Positions 35,268 to 43,784 of a stretch of 64,000 nt of DNA are shown here, one piece after another. The number at the start of each line of letters is the position of its first letter. Position 1 is the first letter of the stretch. Under the pieces are notes generated by a model that was given only the letters and a program-made list of their open reading frames with translations, made no database searches and was not told the DNA's origin. The position numbers and the translations under genes are program-made. The stretch comes from Dethiobacter alkaliphilus AHT 1 (GTDB lineage Bacteria; Bacillota; Dethiobacteria; Dethiobacterales; Dethiobacteraceae): contig NZ_ACJM01000008.1 in the NCBI RefSeq assembly GCF_000174415.1, positions 62,001-126,000 on the forward strand. Direction: 5' to 3'.

Positions 35268-37107
35268 GCCGCTTCGCCAGGAGGCAATTTCTAACTGGCA
35301 GAAGTTACAGAATTTTGATAAGCCGATTATCATGGTTGGTGCTGCCACTTGTGGGCGTGCCAGCGGTGCTTTAGATGTGATGCATGCCATCGGCGATAAA
35401 CTAAAGGAATTAGATATTGAAGCAATTGTCCGTCAGGTAGGCTGTGTGGGAATGTGTCACTCAGAGGTTCTGGTAGATATTATTAAGCCGGGACGCCCGC
35501 GGATCACTTATGCTAATATTACTCCCGATTTGTCAAAAGAACTGGTTGAGGATTATCTTGTTCACGAAAATGCAAGAGAAGATTTGGCAATTTGTGTTTC
35601 TGATGATACTCCTGAAGATGACCTTCAGGTCCGGGTTGTAATGCGCAACTGTGGTCATATTGATCCCAACAGTATTACTGATTACCTGGCTCAGGATGGG
35701 TATATGGGATTAGCCAAAGCTCTGGAAATGACGCCACAGGAAATCATTGATGAAGTTAAAGAGTCCGGCCTGCGCGGCCGCGGCGGCGGGGGGTTCCCTG
35801 CAGGCCGCAAGTGGGAATCCTGCCTGCGCGTGGATGCGGACCAAAAATATGTGATTTGTAATGCCGACGAGGGTGACCCCGGCGCATTTATGGACAGATC
35901 CGTATTGGAGGGCGACCCTCATTCTGTTATTGAAGGGATGGCCATCGCCGGCTATGCCATCGGAGCAACAAAAGGTATTCTTTATGTTCGTGCCGAGTAT
36001 CCTTTAGCTATTCGTCAGCTGAAAATTGCTATTGAACAAGCCAAGGAACGGAACCTGCTGGGCAAAAATATTCTCGGCAGCGGATTTGATTTTGAACTGG
36101 ATATCTTCCAGGGCGCCGGTGCCTTTGTTTGCGGTGAATCAACTGCGTTGGTACTTTCCATTGAAGGCAGGCGCGGCATGCCCAAGCCGCTTCCCCGTCC
36201 AAGGACTTCAGAAGAAGGGCTTTGGGGCAAGCCCACTTTGTTGAACAACGTAAAAACCTTTGCCTGTGTGGCGCAAATCATTCACCGTGGTACAGACTGG
36301 TTCAAAAGTATCGGAACTGAAAACTGTCCCGGTACCGCAGTGTTTGCTTTGACCGGTAAAATTAATAAGAGCGGTCTGATTGAAGTGCCCATGGGGATTC
36401 AATTAGAAAAAATTATTAATGACATCGGTGGTGGCGTTGCCGGTGGGCGTGCTTTCAAAGCTGTTCAGACCGGAGGCCCGTCAGGCGGTTGCCTGCCACC
36501 GGAAATGCTTAACCTGCCTGTAGATTTTGACTCCTTAACGGCTGCCGGCTCTATGATGGGCTCCGGCGGAATGGTTGTTATGGATGATACCACCTGTATG
36601 GTTGACGTGGCCAGATATTTCCTGGAATTTAGTCTGGAAGAATCCTGTGGTCAGTGTACTCCCTGCCGTGCAGGTACAGAGCAGATGCTCACAATCTTAA
36701 ATGATATCAGTCAGGGTAAAGGCCGGGAAGGTGATATCGACCTTCTGGTGGAAATGGGTGAGGCAATTATTGATGGTTCTATCTGTGGCCTTGGTCAAAG
36801 CGCTCCCAACCCTGTCTTAAGTACGATTCGCTATTTCAGAGAAGAATACGAGGCACATATCCGTAACAAAGAGTGCCCTGCCAAAGCCTGTAAAGAGCTT
36901 ATCACCTATACAATTGATGCGGAGAAGTGCTCTGCTTGCGGACGCTGCTTAAAGGCTTGTCCGTCGGAAGCCATAACCGGAGCAAAGAAAACACCGCATG
37001 CCATTGATGCCGAAAAGTGTGACAAGTGCGGTATTTGCTTCACCGAGTGCCCGGATCGCTTTGCTGCGATACAAATTACAACCGGTCGCACTGAGAACTC
37101 AAATTAA
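35251..37107 (+). CDS. NuoF-like FMN/NADH-binding subunit of NAD-dependent formate dehydrogenase
   Basis: The 618-residue product is the diaphorase subunit. It has an N-terminal [2Fe-2S] thioredoxin-like domain (about 20-120, with CGRASGA and CVGMCHSE cysteines), then the NuoF core with GRGGGGFPAGRKW (about 172) and CNADEGDPGAFMDR (about 202), the [4Fe-4S] block ESCGQCTPCRAGTEQ (about 465), and two C-terminal ferredoxin motifs CSACGRCLKACP and CDKCGICFTECP. AAGGAGG lies about 12 bases ahead of the ATG. It is 13 bases before the selenoprotein FdhA gene. It is closely similar in plan to the protein at 9345-11171, indicating duplication of this module for two complexes. Confidence 0.92.
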   Translation: MRKTLEPLRQEAISNWQKLQNFDKPIIMVGAATCGRASGALDVMHAIGDKLKELDIEAIVRQVGCVGMCHSEVLVDIIKPGRPRITYANITPDLSKELVEDYLVHENAREDLAICVSDDTPEDDLQVRVVMRNCGHIDPNSITDYLAQDGYMGLAKALEMTPQEIIDEVKESGLRGRGGGGFPAGRKWESCLRVDADQKYVICNADEGDPGAFMDRSVLEGDPHSVIEGMAIAGYAIGATKGILYVRAEYPLAIRQLKIAIEQAKERNLLGKNILGSGFDFELDIFQGAGAFVCGESTALVLSIEGRRGMPKPLPRPRTSEEGLWGKPTLLNNVKTFACVAQIIHRGTDWFKSIGTENCPGTAVFALTGKINKSGLIEVPMGIQLEKIINDIGGGVAGGRAFKAVQTGGPSGGCLPPEMLNLPVDFDSLTAAGSMMGSGGMVVMDDTTCMVDVARYFLEFSLEESCGQCTPCRAGTEQMLTILNDISQGKGREGDIDLLVEMGEAIIDGSICGLGQSAPNPVLSTIRYFREEYEAHIRNKECPAKACKELITYTIDAEKCSACGRCLKACPSEAITGAKKTPHAIDAEKCDKCGICFTECPDRFAAIQITTGRTENSN

Positions 37108-37120
37108 GGGAGGGTAGAAC

Positions 37121-39787
37121 ATGGTTACACTCTTTATTGATGATATCGAGGTTAGTATAGAAGAGGGGTCTACGGTTTTTGAAGCCGCAGAAAAAGCAGG
37201 CATTTATATCCCCACCCTCTGTCACCATCCTGATTTATTCACATTTGGTGGCTGCCGGGTTTGCATGGTTGAAGCCAATGGCAAACTGGTAACAGCCTGC
37301 CGTGCTCCTGTAAAAGATGGGATGGTTGTCCAGACTGATGTTGAGGGTGCACGCAAGGTGCAGCGTATGGTTGTGGAGTTGATGCTGACAAAGCATAATG
37401 AAGACTGCCAGACCTGTGCAAAAGATAGCAACTGTAAGCTCCAGGAAGTAGCTAACTATGTTGGGATTACCCCTGACAGGATGGCTATGCTGCGCCGTTC
37501 TGTTCCTGAAGTAGCAATTGATGAAAGCAACCCGTTTTTTAATCTCGACCGTACCCGCTGCATTTTATGTGGAATCTGTATTCGTACCTGTGAGCAGATA
37601 AACGGTGTGGCAGCTCTTGATTTTGGCTTCCGTGGGGAGCATACCGCTGTAGTTACTATGGGTAACAAGCAGATGGCCGAGTCAACCTGCGAATCCTGCG
37701 GCGAATGTATGGAGCGCTGCCCGACCGGTGCATTGGCGCGTAAAGATGACGAGCGTCCTAACCGTGAAGTTAAGTCTGTATGTGGATACTGCGGCGTGGG
37801 CTGCGGCATTCACCTGGGTGTCCGCGGTGACCGGGTTGTATCTGTCCGGGGCGATAAGGAAAACCCTGTTAACAGCGGTCAGCTCTGTGTTAAGGGTCGT
37901 TTTGGCTATAACTTTATTAATCATGAAGACCGCCTGACCACACCCCTTATTAAGCGTGACGGGGAGTTTGTGGAAGCATCCTGGGACGAAGCACTTGATC
38001 TGGTTTCGTCTAAGTTTAAGGAAATTATCGAGGAGTCTGGACCAAAAGCATTGGGCGGTATTAGCTCTGCCCGCTGCACCACAGAGGATAACTATGCCTT
38101 TGCAAAGCTTATCCGCTCACTGGGGACAAATAATCTAGATCATTGCGCCCGACTCTGACACGCCCCCACCGTGGCCGGTCTGGCCACCGTACTTGGTAGT
38201 GGCGCAATGACAAACACTATTGGTGAAGTGGAAGATGCGAACGCTATTTTCGTTATCGGTTCCAACACCACCGAAAACCACCCGATTATCGGGTACAGAA
38301 TTCGCAAAGCTGTTAGAAAGGGCGCCAGGCTGATTGTAGCCGACCCCCGCGAGATCCGTCTTGCTGATGTGGCAGATATTTATATGCCCCTCAGGCCGGG
38401 TACTGATGTTGCCCTCATTAACGGCATGCTGCATGTCATCCTCAAAGAAGAATTGGTGGACAGCGAGTTTATCGCTAACCGCACCGAAGGTTTTGAGGAA
38501 ATGAAAGCAGTAGTTGAAAAATATACTCCTGAATACGCTTCTGAAATTACAGGTGTGCCGGCTGATGACATTGTTGCGGCTGCCAGAATCTATGCAGAAG
38601 CTGACAGCGCTTCAGTTCTCTATACCATGGGAATTACCCAGCATACCAGCGGTACAGATAACGTGCTTTCTCTGGCCAACCTGGTTATGTCCACCGGCAA
38701 CTTTGGCAAGCCCCATGCCGGATTAAATCCTCTGCGTGGTCAGAACAATGTGCAGGGTGCCTGTGATATGGGAGCTCTGCCTACCGTTATTACCGGTTAC
38801 CAGCCGGTAGCCGATGAAAATGTCCGTGCTAAGTTTGAAAAAGCATGGGGAGTCAGCCTGCCTGATAAGCCCGGCATGACTATGACGGAAATGTTCCATG
38901 CGGCAGCAGATGATCGTATCCGCGCCATGTATATTATGGGTGAAAACCCGCTCTTAAGTGATCCCGACGGCAGCCACATTTGTGATTGTCTTGAGAAGAT
39001 GGATTTCCTGGTAGTTCAGGACATCTTCCTGACAGAGACTGCAGAGTTAGCTGACGTGGTGTTGCCTGCCGCAACCTTTGCTGAAAAAGACGGTACTTTT
39101 GTAAATACAGAGCGCCGTGTCCAGCGTGTTCGTCGTGCTTTAAAGCCCCGTGGCGAAAGCAAGCCCGACTGGGAAATCATGCAAATGCTGGCGAAGAAGT
39201 GCGGCTTTGACTGGAATTATGAGTCTGCCGAGCAGATATTTGCTGAAATTGCCCAGTTAACTCCCAGCTATGCCGGGATTAGTTTCGAACGCCTGGAAAA
39301 CGGCGGAGTACAGTGGCCCTGCCCTGCTCCTGATCATCCTGGCACACAATATCTGCATGCCGGCAAATTCAGCCGTGGCCTTGGTAAGTTTAGCCCGGTG
39401 GAGTATCGGCTTTCGTCAGAACAGGCAGATGAGGAATATCCATTCCTGCTCACTACAGGACGCAGCCTCTACCAGTATCATACCGGTACTATGACACGTA
39501 AGACAGAAGGGTTAAACCAGTTCCATCAAGAGGAACTGATGGAAATCAACCCTGCAGATGCCAGTGCCCTTGGAGTGGGAGAAGATGACTCTGTAACGGT
39601 CACCTCTCGACGTGGCACTGTAAAGTCCAGAGTTCATGTCACAGACCGTGTTCAGCCTGGAGTGGTATTCATGACCTTCCACTTCTCAGAAACAGCATCT
39701 AACCTGCTGACAAATCCTGAGGTTTGCCACGTTGCAAAAACACCTGAATTAAAAGTCTGTGCTGTTCGCGTAGAAAAAGCATCATAA
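37121..39787 (+). CDS. fdhA: Selenocysteine-containing NAD-linked formate dehydrogenase alpha subunit
   Basis: This is the catalytic subunit that oxidises formate to CO2 or the reverse. An in-frame TGA at 38156-38158 (codon 346) must be read as selenocysteine: the surrounding residues DHCARL-U-HAPTVAGL match the active-site block of selenoprotein FdhA, and the frame stays open to a TAA at 39785-39787, giving 888 residues. Domains in order: NuoG-type [2Fe-2S] (1-75, with CHHPDLFTFGGCRVC), a His/Cys and two 4Fe-4S motifs (CILCGICIRTC and CESCGECMERCP, about 147-205), the molybdopterin Fe4S4 motif CGYCGVGCGIHLG (about 224), the molybdo/tungstopterin core, and the C-terminal dinucleotide-binding domain (from about 770). 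The upstream NuoE/NuoF-like genes are its partners, and FdhD is encoded beyond a transposon. Confidence 0.96.
38156..38190 (+). promoter_or_regulatory. Bacterial SECIS element at the FdhA selenocysteine codon
   Basis: Behind the TGA the RNA forms a stem GTGGCC (38171-38176) with GGCCAC (38182-38187) closed by a GGTCT loop (38177-38181). Size, distance from the UGA (12 bases to the stem) and the GGUCU loop agree with the SelB-binding hairpin of fdhF-type genes as I recall it. Confidence 0.82.
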
Positions 39788-39798
39788 ATAACAACACC

Positions 39799-39827
39799 AA
39801 AAGCGAGTGCCACAGGCACTCGCTTTT
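39799..39827 (+). terminator. Terminator after fdhA
   Basis: AAAAGCGAGTGCC (39799-39811) pairs perfectly with GGCACTCGCTTTT (39815-39827) over an ACA loop. Confidence 0.92.
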
Positions 39828-39832
39828 AACTT

Positions 39833-39862
39833 GGGGTCAGGTTTAATCTTATTAATCATTTG
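39833..39862 (+). repeat. Left terminal repeat of the RAYT element
   Basis: GGGGTCAGGTTTAAT, then CTTATTAATCATTT. Read on the minus strand it matches the right end and the third copy at 40896. Confidence 0.8.
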
Positions 39863-39921
39863 ACAATAAACCAAAAGAAAACTTAGAAAATGCCCAAAAT
39901 ATTATAGGAAATTTCAGAATT

Positions 39922-40863
39922 ATGGCGAAATACCAAATATATGATCGAAGGATGGGATCGGTGATGGCAAGAAGAAGGAGAATTCACTATCCTGGTGCAA
40001 TCTATCATATAATTACTCGCGGTAACAACAAAAATAAAATTTTTTCCGATGAACAGGACTACAAAAAACAGTTACTGATATATAAGGATCATCTTGCTCC
40101 TTTTGAAATCGATGTCCTGTCGTACGCACTTTTGCCTAATCATACTCATTTGTTAGCGCAGGTCGGTAATTATGAGCTGGGTTATTTCATGAAGATGGTT
40201 CAGCAGAGGTATACGCAGTACTACAACAAAAAAACTAATTCTGTAGGACATGTGTATCAGGGGCGTTATACCGCGTTTCTGGTTAAAGACCTGTTCTATC
40301 TTAAACAACTGATTGCGTATATTAACTTAAATGCAAAGAAAGCTAATCTTGAACAAGTGCTGGGGCAGTATCGGTGGACAAGCCACTATGAGATAGTTAA
40401 TAACAAGCCGTTTATTCTCAACAAAGCCAAACTGCTACGTCACTTTGACAATGATTATAGTAAAGCAATGAGTGAATATCTGGCTCTGTTGTCGGCGGAT
40501 TCGAATTTTGATCCTGAAATTGATGATTATTATGAAAAAGATGAAAGTGGCATAGCGATACCTAAGAATAAGGAAGTTGTAGTGCGCAGTTTAGATGATT
40601 TAGCAATGTGGGTTGCTTGGCACTTCAATATTGAACCCAGATTTATAACATTTTCATCTAAGGCTCGGAACATAGTAATGGCCCGGCGCGTGCTTATCTT
40701 TTTAGCGCGATATTACTTTAGTATTCCCGGCAAAGAAGTGGCGGAATTTCTCTCAATGACAGAGCAGTATGTGGCGGTCACCACGCAAAAAGCCTGGATG
40801 AACAAAGACACAGAGACGAAAAAAATCGCTGAAGCTATATGGTGTGAGATGTTAAATGATTAA
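39922..40863 (+). CDS. REP-associated tyrosine transposase (IS200-like Y1 HUH family)
   Basis: The 313-residue product has a Y1 transposase domain (about 15-150) with the typical start RRRRIHYPGAIYHIITRGNN split as HYPGAIYHIITRGNN (22-36), the HUH motif NHTH (73-76), and the VQQRYTQYYNKK helix that carries the candidate nucleophilic tyrosine (near 95-100). The C-terminal half contains a DnaA-like helix-turn-helix region (about 225-300: ARRVLIFLARYYFSIPGKEVAEFL), as in longer RAYTs. Family similarity begins at residue 15 (ATG 39964), so translation may start there. The stop codon lies inside the right terminal repeat. Confidence 0.9.
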   Translation: MAKYQIYDRRMGSVMARRRRIHYPGAIYHIITRGNNKNKIFSDEQDYKKQLLIYKDHLAPFEIDVLSYALLPNHTHLLAQVGNYELGYFMKMVQQRYTQYYNKKTNSVGHVYQGRYTAFLVKDLFYLKQLIAYINLNAKKANLEQVLGQYRWTSHYEIVNNKPFILNKAKLLRHFDNDYSKAMSEYLALLSADSNFDPEIDDYYEKDESGIAIPKNKEVVVRSLDDLAMWVAWHFNIEPRFITFSSKARNIVMARRVLIFLARYYFSIPGKEVAEFLSMTEQYVAVTTQKAWMNKDTETKKIAEAIWCEMLND

Positions 40864-40889
40864 TAATATTAAACCTGACCCCCGGGAGG
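40854..40889 (+). repeat. Right terminal repeat of the RAYT element, first of two tandem direct copies
   Basis: AAATGATTAATAATATTAAA, then CCTGACCCCCGGGAGG. A second copy follows with a 42-base period at 40896-40931. The end of the transposase gene is encoded in this repeat. Confidence 0.8.
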
Positions 40890-40895
40890 GATTGT

Positions 40896-40931
40896 AAATG
40901 ATTAATAACATTAAACCTGACCCCCAGGAGG
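40896..40931 (+). repeat. Third, direct copy of the RAYT repeat inside the fdhD 5' end
   Basis: AAATGATTAATAACATTAAA, then CCTGACCCCCAGGAGG: 34 of 36 bases equal the copy at 40854-40889. It includes the fdhD ATG and the following nine codons. Confidence 0.82.
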
Positions 40932-41731
40932 AGAGGCGCATTTGGCGGTTTGATGTTGAGGGTGTGCGCCAGATGGATGATGTGGTGATTCGTGAGGTGC
41001 CGCTGACCATCTACCTTAATGGGCAGGAGTTTGTTACCCTTTTATATACGCCGGAGATGGCGGATATGCTGGCGGTGGGTTTTTTGCGCTCAGAAGGGCT
41101 GGTTAAAGATTTTGGTGATATTACTTCGCTTCGCTTTGACGGTGAGCGGGGGTTTATTTTTGTGGAAACGAAAAACGGCGGTTTGACGGAGAAGCTTTAT
41201 GGGAAACGTACTATTACATCCGGCTGCGGCAAGGGAACGGTGTTTTTTAGTGTACTGGATGCCCTGAAAAATAAGCCGGTGGAGTCTGGGCTTTCCATTA
41301 CATATGAGCAGGTTCTGGGGCTTGTCCGGCAACTGCAGGAAAATGCTGTTTTATTTCAGGCTACCGGCGGAATACATAGTGCAGCCCTTTGTCATCCCGA
41401 CGGTGTGGTTTACACCTGCGAAGATATCGGCCGCCATAACGCGGTGGATAAAATTATCGGTTTATGTTTAAAGAATTCCGTGTCCCTGGAAGATAAAGTT
41501 TTAGTGACCAGCGGACGTATTTCCTCGGAAATCCTGATTAAAACGGCTAAACTGGGCATCCCTGTTCTTTTGTCAAGAGCGGCTCCTACCACGCTTAGTG
41601 TGGAGTTGGCGGATACTCTGGGTGTTACGCTAATTGGTTTTGCACGGGGGAGGCGTTTTAATGTTTACACACACCCTGAGCGTGTTCAGATAAATGAAGT
41701 TATTGGAGGCAATGAAGGTGAAGATAATTGA
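40898..41731 (+). CDS. fdhD: Formate dehydrogenase accessory sulfurtransferase FdhD
   Basis: FdhD carries sulfur from a cysteine desulfurase to the Mo/W-bis-pterin cofactor of formate dehydrogenase and is needed for FdhA activity. The product is 277 residues. Family blocks are [20 protein letters not shown] (about 29-48), TSGCGKG (about 107-113) with the single retained Cys of the usual CxxC, and TGGIHSAAL plus [15 protein letters not shown] (about 150-185). The first ten or so codons ([11 protein letters not shown]) are encoded by a copy of the RAYT repeat, and the ribosome site GGGAGGG lies in the spacer between repeat copies. Family similarity begins only at about residue 15. Its 3' end overlaps the threonine aldolase gene by 14 bases. 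Confidence 0.93.
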   Translation: MINNIKPDPQEERRIWRFDVEGVRQMDDVVIREVPLTIYLNGQEFVTLLYTPEMADMLAVGFLRSEGLVKDFGDITSLRFDGERGFIFVETKNGGLTEKLYGKRTITSGCGKGTVFFSVLDALKNKPVESGLSITYEQVLGLVRQLQENAVLFQATGGIHSAALCHPDGVVYTCEDIGRHNAVDKIIGLCLKNSVSLEDKVLVTSGRISSEILIKTAKLGIPVLLSRAAPTTLSVELADTLGVTLIGFARGRRFNVYTHPERVQINEVIGGNEGEDN

Positions 41732-42737
41732 TTTGCGCAGTGATACAGTAACCAAACCCACTAAGGCTATGCGGCAGGCAATGATGGATGCCGAGGTGGG
41801 CGATGATGTTTATGGTGAAGACCCAACGGTAAACCGCCTGGAAGAGAAGTCAGCAGAGTTGATGGGTAAGGAGGCAGCTCTTTTTGTCCCCACCGGCAGT
41901 ATGGGAAACCAGTTGGCGCTGATGGTTCATTGTGAGCGGGGGCAGGAAGTGATTTGCGATGCCGATGCCCATGTGTTTCATTACGAAATGGCTGCAGCAG
42001 GCATTCTGTCCGGGGTGCAGCTCTACCCTGTGACGGACTTACATAATGAAAACGGCTTAGGCGTCTTGATTGATCATATCCGTCCTCCCCTTAGTTATTT
42101 GCCGCAGACCAGGCTGATTTGCCTGGAGAATACGCTAAACCGTGGCGGAGGCTCTGTGATGCCGTTGGAGCAGATGGCGGTGGTGTACCGGTTGGCCAGG
42201 GAATACAAGCTGAAGGTTCACCTGGACGGTGCGCGTATTTTCAATGCTGCTACCGCGCTGCAATGTGATGTGACGGATTTGAGTGGTTATGCGGACTCTG
42301 TGATGTTTTGCCTCTCCAAAGGCCTTGGGGCGCCGGTGGGTTCAATTTTGGCCGGCAAAAACGAGTTTATTGAACAGGCGCGCCGTTACCGTAAACTGCT
42401 GGGCGGCGGCATGCGCCAGGCGGGCGTATTGGCTGCTGCAGGGCTGGTGGCACTGGATGACATAGCACAGCTCTCAGACGATCACGAAAATGCTGTGCGG
42501 CTGGCTGAAGGCCTTGCAAAGATTGAAGGTTTATCTGTGGATCTCTCCAAAGTGCAGACTAATATGGTGATGGCAGAAATACAGGAATTATCGGTGCAGG
42601 AATTTCTGGATCGCATTTTAGAAGCCGGTGTGGCTGCCGGGCCTATGGGCCCCGGCAGGGTGCGGTTTGTAACGCACCGTGATGTGACGGCAGCTGATAT
42701 TGATGAAGCCCTGATGCGCATTGGACAGGCCCTTTAG
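41718..42737 (+). CDS. ltaE: Low-specificity L-threonine aldolase
   Basis: This PLP enzyme splits threonine or allo-threonine to glycine and acetaldehyde. The product is about 340 residues, the family size. It begins [12 protein letters not shown], the standard N-terminus, and has [25 protein letters not shown] and the PLP lysine in [12 protein letters not shown] (about 200). I prefer the GTG at 41718, 8 bases from GGAGG, over the ATG at 41712, which is only 2 bases away. It starts inside the fdhD gene. The glycine produced could feed C1 metabolism, but that link is inference. Confidence 0.9.
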   Translation: MKIIDLRSDTVTKPTKAMRQAMMDAEVGDDVYGEDPTVNRLEEKSAELMGKEAALFVPTGSMGNQLALMVHCERGQEVICDADAHVFHYEMAAAGILSGVQLYPVTDLHNENGLGVLIDHIRPPLSYLPQTRLICLENTLNRGGGSVMPLEQMAVVYRLAREYKLKVHLDGARIFNAATALQCDVTDLSGYADSVMFCLSKGLGAPVGSILAGKNEFIEQARRYRKLLGGGMRQAGVLAAAGLVALDDIAQLSDDHENAVRLAEGLAKIEGLSVDLSKVQTNMVMAEIQELSVQEFLDRILEAGVAAGPMGPGRVRFVTHRDVTAADIDEALMRIGQAL

Positions 42738-42747
42738 GCAATAGAAA

Positions 42748-42776
42748 AACAGGTCTCCTTTAGTAGGAGGCCTGTT
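42748..42776 (-). terminator. Terminator of the P-loop/Asp23 gene (shared with ltaE)
   Basis: AACAGGTCTCCT (42748-42759) pairs with AGGAGGCCTGTT (42765-42776), one G-T pair, over a five-base loop. The A run at 42744-42749 gives the T tract on the minus strand, so it best serves the leftward gene, but it also sits right after ltaE. Confidence 0.8.
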
Positions 42777-42787
42777 ATCAGTAACTT

Positions 42788-43636
42788 TTAGGCGGTTGGC
42801 TCATCTTGCAGGTCCGCAGGCAAATCAATGCGGCGTGCGGTAACCTGGATTGAGTGCAGGTTGAACCCGGTCAGGTGTTCAATGACTTCTTTAACTACGC
42901 GCTGCACTTCCTGCAGGACCTGAGGAATATTTTGCCGGTAGTAAATGTTAACCTCAATTTCCAGAGAGGCTCCGTCCGGTTTAGAGATTACTTCAATTTT
43001 GCGGATTCGGGAGACGCCGGGCACCTTTGCCGCCACAAAACCAACCATTTCAGAAATTACATGCTCGGCGATGTAGAAGCGTCCCAGGGAGCTGTAAATG
43101 GGGCGGACAATGGAGCGTTCAATTACCACTTTTTTAGTATCTTCGCGATGATTCTTGCCCCAAAAAGATCGTAGCGGGTCTATTAAGTATCCGGGAAAAT
43201 CTTTTTTGATGGCAAAGGTGGGAATGGGAATTACATGCCGGTTTTCTTTGCTGCGCAGCTCCCGTGCCTTATTTATGGCCCGGGGGGAAGCAATTTCTTC
43301 AATGGTAATGATTTTTTGGGGAGCAGGCAGGTTCAGGCGCTCTGCAATACGGTGTGCCATTTTTACAGAGGTGCCTAAGATAAGGATTTTATCTGCCCCT
43401 GCTCGTTTAATTTCTGCTTTTACTTCCAAGGCGTGTTTATCATCATGAAAAATGGCACGTTTAACAGCGCCGATTTTGGTGGCTTCCCGTTTGGCAGATT
43501 TGCCGGCCATTACCTGACTGCCGTGAATTAGCAAGCCGTCATCGATGATGAGGGGAATATTGTGTTTAAAGGCCAGATAGGAAGCCCGGTGGGACTTTCC
43601 TGTGCCGCTGGCGCCAATTAATGCAAATACCTGCAT
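42788..43636 (-). CDS. P-loop NTPase fused to an Asp23/Gls24 domain
   Basis: The 282-residue product joins two domains. The N-terminal half (about 1-165) is a P-loop NTPase with Walker A GASGTGKS at residues 8-15, an Asp pair in IDDG (about 34-37) and ILILGTSVKMAHRIAERL. The C-terminal half (about 170-275) is an Asp23/Gls24 domain: IAEHVISEMVGFVAAKVPGV and LEIEVNIYYRQNIPQVLQEV, as in envelope-stress proteins. ATG 43636 has GGAGG 5 bases upstream; a TTG at 43648 is the less likely longer start. It stands alone, facing away from the propionate operon. Its job is unknown; Asp23 proteins often scaffold at the membrane. Confidence 0.75.
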   Translation of the reverse strand: MQVFALIGASGTGKSHRASYLAFKHNIPLIIDDGLLIHGSQVMAGKSAKREATKIGAVKRAIFHDDKHALEVKAEIKRAGADKILILGTSVKMAHRIAERLNLPAPQKIITIEEIASPRAINKARELRSKENRHVIPIPTFAIKKDFPGYLIDPLRSFWGKNHREDTKKVVIERSIVRPIYSSLGRFYIAEHVISEMVGFVAAKVPGVSRIRKIEVISKPDGASLEIEVNIYYRQNIPQVLQEVQRVVKEVIEHLTGFNLHSIQVTARRIDLPADLQDEPTA

Positions 43637-43681
43637 GGGGTCCTCCAACCTGTTAGATTACAAGCGAGACATACTCCAAAT

Positions 43682-43711
43682 ATTATAACATAGGTTTGTA
43701 TTTTGAGCCAA
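43682..43711 (-). promoter_or_regulatory. Sigma-A-type promoter of the P-loop/Asp23 gene
   Basis: On the minus strand TTGGCT (43706-43711), an 18-base spacer and TATAAT (43682-43687), about 46 bases before the start codon. Confidence 0.55.
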
Positions 43712-43733
43712 TAAAGAAAAACTTTAACTTCTA

Positions 43734-43760
43734 GCAGGAATTCTTCTAATTTTTACGAAT
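43734..43760 (+). promoter_or_regulatory. Candidate sigma-H-type promoter upstream of the sigma-54 activator
   Basis: GCAGGAATT (43734-43742), an 11-base spacer and TACGAAT (43754-43760). The -35 half is a full match; the -10 half lacks only the leading purine. It is 24 bases before the first possible start codon. Confidence 0.5.
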
Positions 43761-43784
43761 ATTCTAAAAGAGAACTCCGAGGGG

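Larger units (their letters stand above)
39833..40883 (+). mobile_element. REP-associated tyrosine transposase (RAYT) element
   Basis: An approximately 1.05-kb element lies between fdhA and fdhD. Its left end GGGGTCAGGTTTAAT (39833-39847) and right end ATTAAACCTGACCCC (40868-40882) are exact inverted copies, and the similarity extends inwards through ATTAAT to about 27-30 bases. Between them is a single transposase gene. There is no target duplication that I can see, as expected for a HUH-type transposase. Confidence 0.82.

Noticed and set aside
38156-38170. fdhA as two separate genes or a nonsense pseudogene
   Set aside because: The UGA is exactly at the selenocysteine position and is followed by a SECIS-type hairpin; the same frame continues intact.
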